Assembly (NCBI RefSeq): GCF_012927355.1
Contig: NZ_JABBGK010000002.1
Location: 702,758-766,757, forward strand
Length of the DNA stretch: 64,000 bases
Reading direction: 5' to 3'
DNA from: Rhizobium terricola
GTDB taxonomy: Bacteria; Pseudomonadota; Alphaproteobacteria; Rhizobiales; Rhizobiaceae
In this document: positions 55,163 through 63,826 of the stretch, in pieces
How positions within the stretch are numbered: the first letter of the stretch is position 1
How the letters are laid out: each line of letters opens with the position of its first letter
Position numbers and translations under genes: made by a program
The notes under the pieces: generated by a model
The model's input: only the letters and a program-made list of their open reading frames with translations
The model's database searches: none
Told to the model about the DNA's origin: nothing

Positions 55163-55962
55163 AGCCACACCACCTTTCCCTCTTCATCGAGGGTGGCGGC
55201 ATCGACGGCCGCCAGCTGGTCGATGAAGTGCATGGCGAAGCTGCCGGGTCCCTGCGACCGTTCGGCCGACCGCTTTCCGGCGACCGCGAAGTGGACGAGC
55301 GCAGCCGCCGTCGCATCGAAGGGGCTCTCCGGCCGGATCGCCGCATAGGCGCCGACAAGGCAGGTCAGCGAGCAGCCGAGCGCGGTGACCTGCGGCATCA
55401 GCGAAGACCCACCGTGAATGCGGACCGCCCGCTCGCCATCCGTGACGAAGTCGGTCGCTCCCGTGACCGCGACGATGCAGCATTGCGTGGCCGCGAGGCT
55501 CCTTGCCGCCTCCTCGGCGCGCTCGACCGGGTCACGGCTGTCGACACCGCGGGCGCGGCTTGTGCCACCGGCGAGCGATATGATCTCTGAGGCATTGCCG
55601 CGGATCACGGTCGGGCCGAGCGCAAGCAGATCGGCTGTAGCCTTGCGCCGGAAACCCGTCGCGAAGTGGGCGACCGGGTCGAGCACCCAGGGACGGTGTA
55701 CTGCCGTGGCGCCGCCGACGGCCGCCTTCATGCCGGCAATCCAGGCCGGCGACAGCGTTCCGATGTTGACGGTGAGCGCACCGGCAAACCCGGCGAATTC
55801 GCCGGCCTCCTCCTCGGCATGGACCATTGCAGGAGAGGCCCCTGCCGCGAGCAGGACATTCGCGGCGACGTTCATCGCCACATAGTTGGTGATGCACTGC
55901 ACGAGCGGGCTCTGCCCACGCATGGCTGTCAGCAGGGTTCCGGGAGTTTCGGTCTTGGTCAT
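55159..55962 (-). CDS. thiM: Hydroxyethylthiazole kinase
   Basis: 267 residues. PLVQCITNYVAMNVAANVLL, ASPAMVHAEEEAGEFA, RPWVLDPVAHFATGFR and a C-terminal VTALGCSLTCLVGAYAA with the catalytic cysteine region. It phosphorylates the thiazole alcohol in thiamine salvage. ATG 55962 with AAGGGG four to five bases upstream; this site is the 3' arm of a hairpin at 55964-55986. First gene of thiM-thiE-thiD-SDR under the TPP riboswitch. With thiM and no thiC or thiG in the window, the operon looks like a salvage unit. Confidence 0.95.
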   Translation of the reverse strand: MTKTETPGTLLTAMRGQSPLVQCITNYVAMNVAANVLLAAGASPAMVHAEEEAGEFAGFAGALTVNIGTLSPAWIAGMKAAVGGATAVHRPWVLDPVAHFATGFRRKATADLLALGPTVIRGNASEIISLAGGTSRARGVDSRDPVERAEEAARSLAATQCCIVAVTGATDFVTDGERAVRIHGGSSLMPQVTALGCSLTCLVGAYAAIRPESPFDATAAALVHFAVAGKRSAERSQGPGSFAMHFIDQLAAVDAATLDEEGKVVWL

Positions 55963-55963
55963 C

Positions 55964-55986
55964 TTGCCCCTTTTCCGACGGGGCAA
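55964..55986 (-). promoter_or_regulatory. Hairpin sequestering the thiM ribosome binding site
   Basis: On the minus strand TTGCCCC-GTCGGAAAA-GGGGCAA forms a seven-base-pair stem whose 3' arm contains the GGGG Shine-Dalgarno, ending one base before the ATG. It is positioned as the expression platform of the TPP riboswitch. The segment CGGGGCC (near 56022-56027), just after the aptamer, could pair with the 5' arm as an anti-sequestor. Confidence 0.6.
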
Positions 55987-56027
55987 GGGCCAGGGGACAG
56001 TCGGCGCACAAACGGCGAGAAGGCCCC

Positions 56028-56111
56028 GAGCGCCTCCCTCCGCCAGCATTATCTGGTTCAGGTTCTAAGGGTACGTCTCAGCCCGTCTTGCGACGAGCGC
56101 CCCTGGCTCTC
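56028..56111 (-). ncRNA. TPP riboswitch (thi box)
   Basis: Minus-strand RNA reads GAGAGCC-AGGGGCGCTC, then GGGCTGAGA, ACCCTTAGAACCTGA, CAGATAATGCTGGCGGAGGG and GGCGCTC. The CTGAGA, ACCC, GAACCTGA, GATAATGC and GCGGAGGG words are the conserved thi-box core, and the P1 ends GAGAGCC/GGCGCTC pair with one mismatch. It controls thiMED-SDR by binding thiamine pyrophosphate. It lies in the 337-bp gap between thiM and the HAD gene, which otherwise holds nothing identifiable. Confidence 0.93.
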
Positions 56112-56299
56112 AATGGCGCCGTTATAGCCGTGTCGTGCCCGCCTGTCACCTCCCTGTGGATCGGCTGCCGGACCAGAGGGTCCTCGGGGCAATCCGAAAA
56201 CGCGTCCGGCAACCGAAGCCTCGCATGCGCGTGATTTGCGGTATCGACGAAAAACGGGTAGTCGAACTGCCCTCACCTCTCGCCGCAAGGATCACACGC

Positions 56300-56971
56300 T
56301 TGAGCTCCAAGACCTCCGTTTTCGGCCGCAGCCATGCCGGTTTCCTGTTCGACATGGACGGTACGCTGCTCAACTCGATCGCCGCCGCCGAGCGGGTCTG
56401 GGGCCGATGGGCGGAAGGGCACGGCCTCGACGTCGCCGCCTTCCTGCCGACCATGCATGGCAAGCGGGGGATCGACACGATCCGCGGGCTGAACCTGCCG
56501 GGTGTCGATCCGGAAGCGGAGGCCCTGGTCATCGAACGCGGGGAAATCGAGGATGTCGAAGGTGTCGTGGCCCTGCCCGGCGCGGTGGATTTCCTCAACA
56601 CATTGCCGAAGGACCGCTGGTCGATCGTGACCTCCGCCCCGACGGCGCTCGCGCGCGCCCGGATCGAGGCAGCCGGCCTGCCGCAACCGCCGAAGATCGT
56701 CACGGCAGAGGATGTGATGATCGGCAAGCCGGATCCGGCCGGCTACCGGCTCGGCGCCCGTCATCTCGGCGTCGATCCCGCCCGCTGCCTGGTGTTCGAA
56801 GATGTCATGGCCGGTGTGCTGGCCGCCGAGGCGGCCGGTGCCGACGTGATGGTCGTCACCGCGACCCACGCCCACCCGCTCGATACAAGACACCCGACGA
56901 TCGCGGGCTATGAAGGGCTCGATGTCAGGCTCGACGCGAGCGGCGACATGACACTGGTCCGCCGTGCCTGA
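56300..56971 (+). CDS. HAD-superfamily (subfamily IA) sugar-phosphatase-like hydrolase
   Basis: 223 residues. Motif I FLFDMDGTLLNS, motif II VTSAPTAL, motif III in MIGKPDPAGYRLG (Lys) and motif IV in LVFEDVMAGVLAAEAAG are all present, with a cap domain after motif I. The closest functional group is GPH/YfbT/sugar-phosphatases; the substrate is not determined. I start at a TTG at 56300 with AAGGAT eight bases upstream, because the sequence before it is non-conserved and would overlap the riboswitch side. It is divergent from the thi operon. Confidence 0.85.
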   Translation: MSSKTSVFGRSHAGFLFDMDGTLLNSIAAAERVWGRWAEGHGLDVAAFLPTMHGKRGIDTIRGLNLPGVDPEAEALVIERGEIEDVEGVVALPGAVDFLNTLPKDRWSIVTSAPTALARARIEAAGLPQPPKIVTAEDVMIGKPDPAGYRLGARHLGVDPARCLVFEDVMAGVLAAEAAGADVMVVTATHAHPLDTRHPTIAGYEGLDVRLDASGDMTLVRRA

Positions 56972-57025
56972 GGGCGATCTTGCACCACGTCGACGGGCAT
57001 GCGCGCCGCCGGCAGGTCCTGCCTA

Positions 57026-58609
57026 TCACGCCGCCTTGATGGCGTGATATTCCTTGATTGCAGCCATCTTGATCGCCGGATAGCGCTCGCTTTCGTAGCG
57101 GAGCGAGAAACTGTCCTGCGCCATGAAGACCGGATCGCCGTCCAGGTCGCGGCAGATGTCGCCGCGCCGTGCGTTCATGAACTTGTCGAGCTCGCCCGGC
57201 TGTTCCGCCGAAATCCACCGGCAGACCGAGAAACGCGACATCTCGAACGACACCGGCAGGCCGTATTCAGCCGAAAGACGCTCTTTCAGAACGTCTAGCT
57301 GCAGGGCGCCGACCACGCCGACGATGGCGGGCGAACCGTCTTCGGGCGAGAAGAGCTGCACGACGCCTTCTTCCGCCATCTGCTGGAGCGCTTCCTTCAG
57401 CTTCTTGGCCTTCATCGCATCCTCGAGGCGGACGCGGCGCAGGATCTCGGGCGAGAAGTTCGGCACGCCCTGGAAGACCAGGGCCTCGCCTTCAGTCAGC
57501 GTGTCGCCGATACGGAGCGTTCCGTGGTTCGGGATGCCGACAACGTCGCCGGCAAAGGCGGTGTCGGCGAGCTGGCGCTGCGAGGCAAAGAAGAATTGCG
57601 GGGCCGTGAGACCTATCTGCTTGCCGGTGCGGGCGAGCCGAACCTTCATGCCGCGCTCCAGCTTGCCGGAGCAGATGCGAGCAAAGGCGATGCGGTCGCG
57701 GTGGTTGGGGTCCATGTTGGCCTGGATCTTGAAGACGAAGGCCGTCATCTTGTCCTCATTGGCATGAACCGTGCGCGTGTCGGCGACCTGGTCGCGCGGC
57801 GGCGGGGCAAAATCGCCGAGCGCATTGATCAGGTCGCGCACGCCGAAGTTCTTGAGCGCCGAGCCAAAGAAGACCGGGGTCATATGACCTTCGAGGAAGG
57901 ACTGGCGATCGAAGGGACGGCATGCCTCGCGGGCGAGCTCGAGCTCCTCGATGAAGGCTGGGCGCTCGTTTTCCGGCAGCCGGTCGGCGATCGCCTGCGG
58001 ACCGTTGACCGGCAGCGGCTCGACCTGCGTGTCGGAGCCGCGGAAGGTGTTGGCGGCGAGGTTGTAGGAACCTGCGAAGGTCTTCGAGCGGCCGACCGGC
58101 CAGGTGACCGGAGCCGTGTCCAGCGCCAGCTTCTCTTCGACCTCGTCGAGGATCTCGAAGGGATCGCGGCTCTCGCGGTCCATCTTGTTGACGAAAGTGA
58201 TGATCGGGATGTCGCGCATGCGGCAGACTTCGAACAGCTTCAGCGTCCGCGGCTCGATACCCTTGGCGGCGTCGATCACCATAACCGCGGCGTCGACGGC
58301 CGTCAGCGTGCGATAGGTGTCGTCGGCGAAGTCTTCGTGACCGGGCGTATCGAGGATGTTGAAGACATTGCCTTCGTATTCGAAGGTCATCACCGAGGTG
58401 ACGACCGAGATGCCGCGCTCGCGTTCGATCTTCATCCAGTCCGAACGGGTCTGGATGCGATCCTTTTTTGCCTTGACCTCGCCGGCGAGCTGGATCGCGC
58501 CACCGAACAGCAGCAGCTTTTCGGTGAGCGTGGTCTTACCGGCGTCCGGGTGCGCGATGATCGCGAAGGTGCGGCGGCGGGAGACCGCCTCTGCGAGCGT
58601 TTCGGCCAT
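57026..58609 (-). CDS. prfC: Peptide chain release factor 3
   Basis: 527-residue translational GTPase. G1 [19 protein letters not shown]2/G3 [13 protein letters not shown] and [16 protein letters not shown]4 VNKMDRES. Domains II and III ([19 protein letters not shown] onward) follow in EF-G-like order. It recycles RF1 and RF2 after termination. A plus-strand open frame covers most of the gene but is a shadow apart from the true dut gene at its end. Divergent from dut. Confidence 0.96.
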   Translation of the reverse strand: MAETLAEAVSRRRTFAIIAHPDAGKTTLTEKLLLFGGAIQLAGEVKAKKDRIQTRSDWMKIERERGISVVTSVMTFEYEGNVFNILDTPGHEDFADDTYRTLTAVDAAVMVIDAAKGIEPRTLKLFEVCRMRDIPIITFVNKMDRESRDPFEILDEVEEKLALDTAPVTWPVGRSKTFAGSYNLAANTFRGSDTQVEPLPVNGPQAIADRLPENERPAFIEELELAREACRPFDRQSFLEGHMTPVFFGSALKNFGVRDLINALGDFAPPPRDQVADTRTVHANEDKMTAFVFKIQANMDPNHRDRIAFARICSGKLERGMKVRLARTGKQIGLTAPQFFFASQRQLADTAFAGDVVGIPNHGTLRIGDTLTEGEALVFQGVPNFSPEILRRVRLEDAMKAKKLKEALQQMAEEGVVQLFSPEDGSPAIVGVVGALQLDVLKERLSAEYGLPVSFEMSRFSVCRWISAEQPGELDKFMNARRGDICRDLDGDPVFMAQDSFSLRYESERYPAIKMAAIKEYHAIKAA

Positions 58610-58702
58610 GTGCTGAAAATCCTTTTGGTTGGGCGGTTATCTAGCGAGTTGGGGCCGAATATGCAATTGGGGATGCGGAACGCCCGGCAAGAAGGAAACG
58701 TC

Positions 58703-59170
58703 ATGCGCGATGTCATCGGCCCCCAGCTCAATCTCGTCCGGCTGCCGCACGGCGAGGACATTCCATTGCCTGCCTATGAGACCGCCGGAGCCGCCGGCAT
58801 GGACCTTCGGGCCGCCGTCGCCGAGCACCAGCCGATGCGTCTCGAGCCCGGCCAGCGGGCGCTGGTCCCGAGCGGCTTCGTGTTCGAGATCCCGGAGGGT
58901 TTCGAGGCGCAGATCCGCCCGCGTTCGGGGCTGGCCTTCAAGAACGGCGTCACCTGCCTCAACACGCCGGGTACCATCGACAGCGATTATCGCGGCGAGG
59001 TGAAGGTGCTGCTCGTCAATCTCGGGCAGGAGGCGTTCGACATCACCCGCGGCATGCGGATCGCGCAGGTGGTGATCGCACCGGTCGTCCAGGCGCGCGT
59101 CGTGGAGGTGACCTCGGCATCGGAGACGACGCGCGGCGCCGGCGGCTTCGGCTCGACCGGGGTTGCCTGA
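58703..59170 (+). CDS. dut: Deoxyuridine 5'-triphosphate nucleotidohydrolase
   Basis: 155 residues, trimeric dUTPase. Motif 1 GAAGMDLRA, motif 2 [13 protein letters not shown], motif 3 [17 protein letters not shown], and motif 5 [10 protein letters not shown] at the C-terminus. It removes dUTP and supplies dUMP for thymidylate. The ATG at 58703 has AGAAGGAA just upstream, matching the normal length; the ATGs further upstream (58661 and 58676) are less likely. Divergent from prfC and convergent with the Lrp gene. Confidence 0.95.
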   Translation: MRDVIGPQLNLVRLPHGEDIPLPAYETAGAAGMDLRAAVAEHQPMRLEPGQRALVPSGFVFEIPEGFEAQIRPRSGLAFKNGVTCLNTPGTIDSDYRGEVKVLLVNLGQEAFDITRGMRIAQVVIAPVVQARVVEVTSASETTRGAGGFGSTGVA

Positions 59171-59217
59171 CCGGGGCCGCCTGCCTTTCGCCGGTGGCGG
59201 AATCTTGAACCTTCCCC

Positions 59218-59697
59218 TCAGCCGACGAAGGGCGGCAAGCGTCGTTTGACCGGGGTCGACTTGATCATCGACGTGTTGGTCTGTGCCCGCTCTACGATCC
59301 GTTCCAGGATACGGTCGAGATCGGTCATGCTGCGAACCGCCATGCGGCAGATGAAGCAGTCATCGCCCGTCACCTTGTCGCACTCGGTGATTTCCGGGGT
59401 CTCCTGGATGATCTTCTCGACGACATGCAGCATGCCCGGCAGAGGACGCACCCTGACGATCGCCTCGAGCGGATAGCCGAGCGAACTGAGCTCGACGTCG
59501 GCGCTGTAGCCGGTGAGCACGCCGCGTTCTTCCAGCCGCCGCAGGCGTTCCGAGCAACTGGGAGATGACAGGCCGGCCCGGGCGGCCAGTTCCTTGAGGG
59601 ACAGTCGGGCATCGACGGCCAACGCCTCGACGATCTTGCGGTCGACGGCATCGAGGCCAGATACTCCATTAGGCTGCACGATCAAATCTCCAAACAT
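59218..59697 (-). CDS. Lrp/AsnC-family transcriptional regulator
   Basis: 159 residues: an N-terminal helix-turn-helix (DAVDRKIVEALAVDARLSLK, then ELAARAGLSSPSCSERLRRL) and a C-terminal RAM domain (VVEKIIQETPEITECDKVTG, DDCFICRMAVRSM). ATG 59697 gives standard length; frames extending to 59805 are not conserved. It is divergent from an EamA exporter with an ATTAG/CTAAT inverted repeat between them, suggesting it controls that exporter in response to an amino acid. Confidence 0.92.
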   Translation of the reverse strand: MFGDLIVQPNGVSGLDAVDRKIVEALAVDARLSLKELAARAGLSSPSCSERLRRLEERGVLTGYSADVELSSLGYPLEAIVRVRPLPGMLHVVEKIIQETPEITECDKVTGDDCFICRMAVRSMTDLDRILERIVERAQTNTSMIKSTPVKRRLPPFVG

Positions 59698-59698
59698 T

Positions 59699-59718
59699 AT
59701 TAGAGAAACAAGCCTAAT
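59699..59718. promoter_or_regulatory. Inverted repeat between lrp-type and eamA-type genes
   Basis: ATTAG-N10-CTAAT directly abuts the Lrp start codon at 59697. AT-rich five-base arms around ten bases resemble Lrp/AsnC operators, so this may be the autoregulatory site. Confidence 0.4.
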
Positions 59719-59786
59719 CCCCTCATCATCGAGAAGCAATCCGGCGGAAGACCGCGCTATGATGTGTCCCATCGAAGGAGAGCGCC

Positions 59787-60701
59787 ATGACGGGACCCCA
59801 CACACGCGGAATACTGGAAATGACGGCCGCGATGGTCGTTTCGGGAACGATCGGATGGTTCGTCGTGACCTCCGGCGAGCCGCCGGTCGACGTCGTCTTC
59901 TGGCGCTGCCTGTTTGCGCTGCCGGCTCTTGTGGCGATCTGCCTTGCCGGCGGCCATCTCCGCGTCTCGCTGCTCGATCGGCGCAAACTGATGCTGGCGG
60001 TCGGCGGCGGCGTGGCGCTGGTGCTCAACTGGCTGGCGCTCTTTTCCGCCTACCCGCTCGCCTCGATCTCGGTCGCCACGATCGTCTACAACGTCCAGCC
60101 CTTCTTGCTGGTCGGCCTCGGCCTCGCCTTCCTCAACGAGCCGATCTCGCGTGACAGGCTGGCGTGGCTCGCGGTCGCCTTTGCCGGAACGGCGGTGATG
60201 ACGCTCGGCGGCGCGCAGATCGGTTCCCCAACCGGGGCCGGAGGCTATCTGCTCGGCATCTTTCTCTCGCTTGCAGCCGCCTTCTTCTACGCCCTCGCCG
60301 CCCTTGCCGCGCGCAAGCTGCGCGGCACGCCGCCCCAGCTGATCGCGCTGATCCAGGTTGCGACGGGCGTTCTGATGCTGGCGCCGCTCGCCGACTGGGA
60401 CACGCTGCCGACGGGCCTCGGAACCTGGTCCGTCCTTGTCACGCTGGGTTTCGTGCACACCGGGCTGATGTATGCACTGCTCTACGGCGCGATCCAGAAG
60501 CTGCCGGTCGCGCTCACCGGAACACTATCCTTCCTCTATCCGGTGGTGGCGGTCGCGGTCGATCTCTTCGCCTTCGGCCATGTGCTCACACTGACCCAGG
60601 CCATCGGCGGCGGCGCCATCCTCTTTGCCGCCATCGCGACGACGCTCAACTGGAGCCCGTTTCAACTGAAAACACCTGCAGCACCGGGAGACCGCCCATG
60701 A
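59787..60701 (+). CDS. EamA/DMT-superfamily transporter
   Basis: 304 residues, ten predicted membrane helices in two EamA repeats (GILEMTAAMVVSGTIGWFVV at the start; AAAFFYALAALAARKL opening repeat 2). AAGGAGA precedes the ATG. Drug/metabolite exporters of this class often export amino acids, and the divergent Lrp-type regulator supports that. The stop overlaps the start of the NIPSNAP gene as ATGA. Confidence 0.9.
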   Translation: MTGPHTRGILEMTAAMVVSGTIGWFVVTSGEPPVDVVFWRCLFALPALVAICLAGGHLRVSLLDRRKLMLAVGGGVALVLNWLALFSAYPLASISVATIVYNVQPFLLVGLGLAFLNEPISRDRLAWLAVAFAGTAVMTLGGAQIGSPTGAGGYLLGIFLSLAAAFFYALAALAARKLRGTPPQLIALIQVATGVLMLAPLADWDTLPTGLGTWSVLVTLGFVHTGLMYALLYGAIQKLPVALTGTLSFLYPVVAVAVDLFAFGHVLTLTQAIGGGAILFAAIATTLNWSPFQLKTPAAPGDRP

Positions 60702-61000
60702 TCACCTGCTTCCTCCGCTACGTCATCGACCCCTACAAGCTGGCCGAGTTCGAACACTATGCGAGGCTCTGGATTCCCCTCGTCAACCGGCTGGGCGGGA
60801 CACATCACGGCTATTTCCTGCCACACGAGGGCGCGAACGACATCGCGCTCGCGCTGTTCAGCTTTCCCTCGCTCGCGAACTACGAAATCTACCGGAGCCG
60901 CATGGCCACGGATGCGGAATGCCAGGCGGCGTTCGCCTATGCCGAGGAGACCCGATGCATTCTCCGCTACGAACGAAGCTTCATGCGGCCTGTCGTCTGA
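60698..61000 (+). CDS. NIPSNAP-family protein
   Basis: 100 residues, dimeric alpha+beta barrel type: MITCFLRYVIDPYKLAEFEH, WIPLVNRLGGTHHGYFLPHE and a final ILRYERSFMRPV. NIPSNAP proteins bind small hydrophobic or nitrogenous ligands; the enzymatic role is unproven. The ATG at 60698 is inside the last codons of the EamA gene (ATGA), so the pair is translationally coupled, hinting that it handles the exporter's substrate. Confidence 0.85.
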   Translation: MITCFLRYVIDPYKLAEFEHYARLWIPLVNRLGGTHHGYFLPHEGANDIALALFSFPSLANYEIYRSRMATDAECQAAFAYAEETRCILRYERSFMRPVV

Positions 61001-61041
61001 GGAGCATTCATGCCGGCGGCGCGGACGGCGTCCCGGTTCGG

Positions 61042-61671
61042 TCAGCGCTGGGCTTCGGTCGCCATGCGCAGCGCCAGCCCCGCGAGAACTGTGCCCATCA
61101 GCCAGCGCTGGACCGTCATCCAGAAGGGACGCCCGGCGAGGAAGAGCGCGATCGAGCCGGCGGTGACGGCGATCGTCGCATTGACGGTCACGCTGATGGC
61201 GATCTGGGTCGCACCGAGCACGACGGACTGAAGGAGCACGCCGCGCGACGGATCGATGAACTGCGGCAGCAGCGACAGGTAGAGGACAGCCGCCTTGGGG
61301 TTCAGGAGATTGGTGACCAGTCCCATGGTGAACAGCTTGCGCGGGCTGTCCTTGGGCAGGTCGCGCACCTGGAACGGCGAGCGGCCACCGGGACGCAGCG
61401 CCTGCCAGGCAAGCCACAGGAGATAGGCGGCGCCGGCAAACCGTAGCAGGTCGTAGGCGAAGGGCACCGCCATCACCAGTACGGTGATGCCGAGTGCCGA
61501 CATCAGCATGTAGAAGACGAAACCGAGCGCCACGCCGCCAAGCGAGACGAGCCCGGCTGCCGGCCCCTGGCAGATCGACCGCGAAACCAGGTAGATCATG
61601 TTCGGGCCGGGCGTCAGAACCATTCCCAGGCAGATGAGCGCGAAGGCGATCAGCGAGGCGGAAGAAGGCAT
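61042..61671 (-). CDS. LysE/RhtB-family amino acid exporter
   Basis: 209 residues, about six membrane helices. The N-terminal LysE signature is LICLGMVLTPGPNMIYLVSR, then GVALGFVFYMLMSALGI and FTMGLVTNLLNPKAAVLYLS. It exports amino acids or homoserine lactone-like compounds. ATG 61671 with AGGGA upstream is chosen over a longer frame to 61704. It is divergent from a second LysE gene, with an inverted repeat in between. Confidence 0.92.
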   Translation of the reverse strand: MPSSASLIAFALICLGMVLTPGPNMIYLVSRSICQGPAAGLVSLGGVALGFVFYMLMSALGITVLVMAVPFAYDLLRFAGAAYLLWLAWQALRPGGRSPFQVRDLPKDSPRKLFTMGLVTNLLNPKAAVLYLSLLPQFIDPSRGVLLQSVVLGATQIAISVTVNATIAVTAGSIALFLAGRPFWMTVQRWLMGTVLAGLALRMATEAQR

Positions 61672-61735
61672 GGCAGGTCCCTGGGTGACGAATTGATGCG
61701 GCACCTAAACAAAGGCGACCGGCGGCGACAACGGG

Positions 61736-61758
61736 GAACTTGTCACCATTGCAAGTTC
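61736..61758. promoter_or_regulatory. Inverted repeat between divergent LysE genes
   Basis: GAACTTG-N9-CAAGTTC, seven-base perfect arms, in the 147-bp gap, and further GC-rich arms (CCGGCGGCG and CGCCGGCG) flank it. It is placed to control both exporters. Confidence 0.5.
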
Positions 61759-61818
61759 GCCCGCCGGCGATTAGGTCATGGGCCTCAGATGAGATGATCC
61801 GCATGCCCGGAGGACCGC

Positions 61819-62433
61819 ATGACACCCACCACGCTTCTCGCCTATAGCGGCGCCCTCTTCATCGCCGCGGCCATTCCCGGCCCGGGCATGACGGCAATCG
61901 TGGCGCGCGCCCTCGGGTCCGGCTTTCGCCCCACCTTCTTCATGGGGCTCGGCCTGATCCTCGGCGACCTCTGCTATCTGACGGCCGTGGTCCTCGGTCT
62001 GGCGCTCGTCGCCCAGACATTCACCACGCCCTTCCTCATCATCAAGTTCCTGGGCGCCCTCTACCTGCTCTACATCGCCTTCAAGCTCTGGACCGCCGGC
62101 CTGTTGCCGCAGAATATCGAGGCGCAGCGGGACACGAAGATCGGGCTCTCCTTCCTCTCCGGCCTGCTGGTCACGCTCGGTAACCCGAAGACCATGCTTT
62201 TCTACGTGGCACTGGTTCCCACGCTGATCCCGCTCGAAGAGATCACCATGCGCGATTATGCAGCCCTTGCGGGCTTAACCTTCGTGGTCCTGATGTCCGT
62301 GCTCATCCCCTATATCCTGCTGGCGTCACAGGCCCGCGCGCTGCTCAAGAAGCCGGCGTCGCTCAAGCTGCTCAACCGCTCGGCGGCAAGCGTGCTCGCC
62401 GGGACGGCGGCTTATATCGCGGCCCGCGCCTGA
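61819..62433 (+). CDS. LysE-family transporter
   Basis: 204 residues, about six membrane helices: FIAAAIPGPGMTAIVARALG carries the LysE proline-glycine motif, then LGLILGDLCYLTAVVLGLAL and LLVTLGNPKTMLFYVALVP. GGAGGACCGC precedes the ATG. It is only distantly similar to the divergent paralogue at 61042, so the two may differ in substrate. About 160 bp follow before cysK, with no gene. Confidence 0.9.
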   Translation: MTPTTLLAYSGALFIAAAIPGPGMTAIVARALGSGFRPTFFMGLGLILGDLCYLTAVVLGLALVAQTFTTPFLIIKFLGALYLLYIAFKLWTAGLLPQNIEAQRDTKIGLSFLSGLLVTLGNPKTMLFYVALVPTLIPLEEITMRDYAALAGLTFVVLMSVLIPYILLASQARALLKKPASLKLLNRSAASVLAGTAAYIAARA

Positions 62434-62555
62434 ACGTGAGGCCCGAACAGGAAGCCTGAAAGAAGTTTCGCCCGGTGCGGCACTCGCCGCCATCTTTTTT
62501 CCAAGCAGACGGCGAAGCCTGGTCAAAGGGTTCTGGCGAGCATCCGGGTTTGGTC

Positions 62556-62569
62556 CTATGGTGCCGCCA
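62556..62569 (+). promoter_or_regulatory. Promoter-like motif before cysK
   Basis: CTATGGTGCCGCCA, 25 bp before the cysK ATG, shares the G-T-G-(T/C)-C-G-C-C-A tail with the coaBC and GST motifs. Confidence 0.3.
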
Positions 62570-62594
62570 CGCATCCAGCAAAGGGAGAAACACA

Positions 62595-63563
62595 ATGTCG
62601 GAAACGAAGAAACCGGGCCGCGGTCGCGTCTATGCCTCGATCACCGAGACGATCGGCGATACGCCCATCGTGCGCCTCGACAAGCTGGCGAAGGAAAAGG
62701 GCGTCAAGGCCAACCTGCTCGCCAAGCTGGAGTTCTTCAATCCGATCGCCTCGGTCAAGGACCGCATCGGCGTCGCGATGATCGAGAGCCTGGAAGCCCA
62801 GGGCAAGATCGCTCCCGGCAAGACGACGCTGATCGAACCGACGTCGGGCAATACCGGCATCGCGCTGGCGTTCGCGGCTGCGGCCAAGGGTTACAGGCTG
62901 ATCCTCACCATGCCGGAAACAATGTCGATCGAGCGGCGCAAGATGCTGGCGCTGTTCGGCGCCGAACTGGTGCTGACCGAAGGGCCGAAGGGCATGAAGG
63001 GCGCGATCGCCAAGGCCGAGGAACTGGCAGCCACCCTGCCCGACGCCGTCATCCCGCAGCAGTTCGAAAACCCGGCCAACCCGGAGATCCACCGCAAGAC
63101 CACGGCGGAGGAAATCTGGAACGACACCGACGGCGGCGTCGACATCCTGGTGTCCGGCATCGGCACCGGCGGCACGATCACCGGCACCGGCCAGGTGCTG
63201 AAGGCCAAGAAGCCTTCGGTCAAGGTGATCGCGGTGGAGCCGGCCGACAGCCCGGTACTTTCCGGCGGCAATCCCGGCCCGCACAAGATCCAGGGCATCG
63301 GCGCAGGCTTTGCCCCGAAGATCCTCGACACGACGATCTATGACGAAATCGTCACCGTCACCAATGACGAGGCATTCGAGAACGCCCGGCTCGTCGCCCG
63401 CGTCGAGGGCGTGCCGGTCGGCATTTCGTCCGGCGCTGCGCTGGCGGCGGCGATCAAGGTCGGCCAGCGCGAGGAAAACGCCGGCAAGACCATCGTGGTG
63501 ATCATTCCGTCCTTCGCCGAACGTTACCTGTCGACGGCACTCTTCGCCGGCCTCGGCGAGTAA
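62595..63563 (+). CDS. cysK: Cysteine synthase A (O-acetylserine sulfhydrylase)
   Basis: 322-residue PLP enzyme. The Schiff-base lysine is in [16 protein letters not shown], the substrate loop in [16 protein letters not shown], and the phosphate-binding glycine loop in [17 protein letters not shown]. It makes cysteine from O-acetylserine and sulfide. AAGGGAG precedes the ATG at 62595; the frame extends upstream but without a start site. A strong terminator follows at 63593. Confidence 0.96.
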   Translation: MSETKKPGRGRVYASITETIGDTPIVRLDKLAKEKGVKANLLAKLEFFNPIASVKDRIGVAMIESLEAQGKIAPGKTTLIEPTSGNTGIALAFAAAAKGYRLILTMPETMSIERRKMLALFGAELVLTEGPKGMKGAIAKAEELAATLPDAVIPQQFENPANPEIHRKTTAEEIWNDTDGGVDILVSGIGTGGTITGTGQVLKAKKPSVKVIAVEPADSPVLSGGNPGPHKIQGIGAGFAPKILDTTIYDEIVTVTNDEAFENARLVARVEGVPVGISSGAALAAAIKVGQREENAGKTIVVIIPSFAERYLSTALFAGLGE

Positions 63564-63592
63564 CAAACCGCCCGGCTTCGACAGAACCATCG

Positions 63593-63617
63593 AGGGGCGC
63601 CAAGAGCGCCCCTTTTT
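63593..63617 (+). terminator. Intrinsic terminator of cysK
   Basis: AGGGGCGC-CAAGA-GCGCCCCT followed by TTTT. It begins 29 bp after the cysK stop. Confidence 0.9.
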
Positions 63618-63826
63618 CGTCTCCCTCAGCTGCGCCGCCCCAGCCGATCCGCGCCGGCCGTGCCTATTGTCGCCAAGGGTCGAGCGGAGCCTCGCGCCAA
63701 CGCGAGAGCCACGGCCATTGCCGGCCCATACACGGTCACTCGTTTCCTCGTCCGCCCCGGTTCGCTCCAACCACACATGGCAGGCGCTACGTCATGCGAA
63801 AGTGCGCGCAGCGAGAGCCCAAGCCT

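Noticed and set aside
57524..58660. Long plus-strand open frame leading into dut
   Set aside because: It is antisense to prfC, shows no known domain before the dut start, and arises from the GC-biased third codon positions; only the part from 58703 is real.
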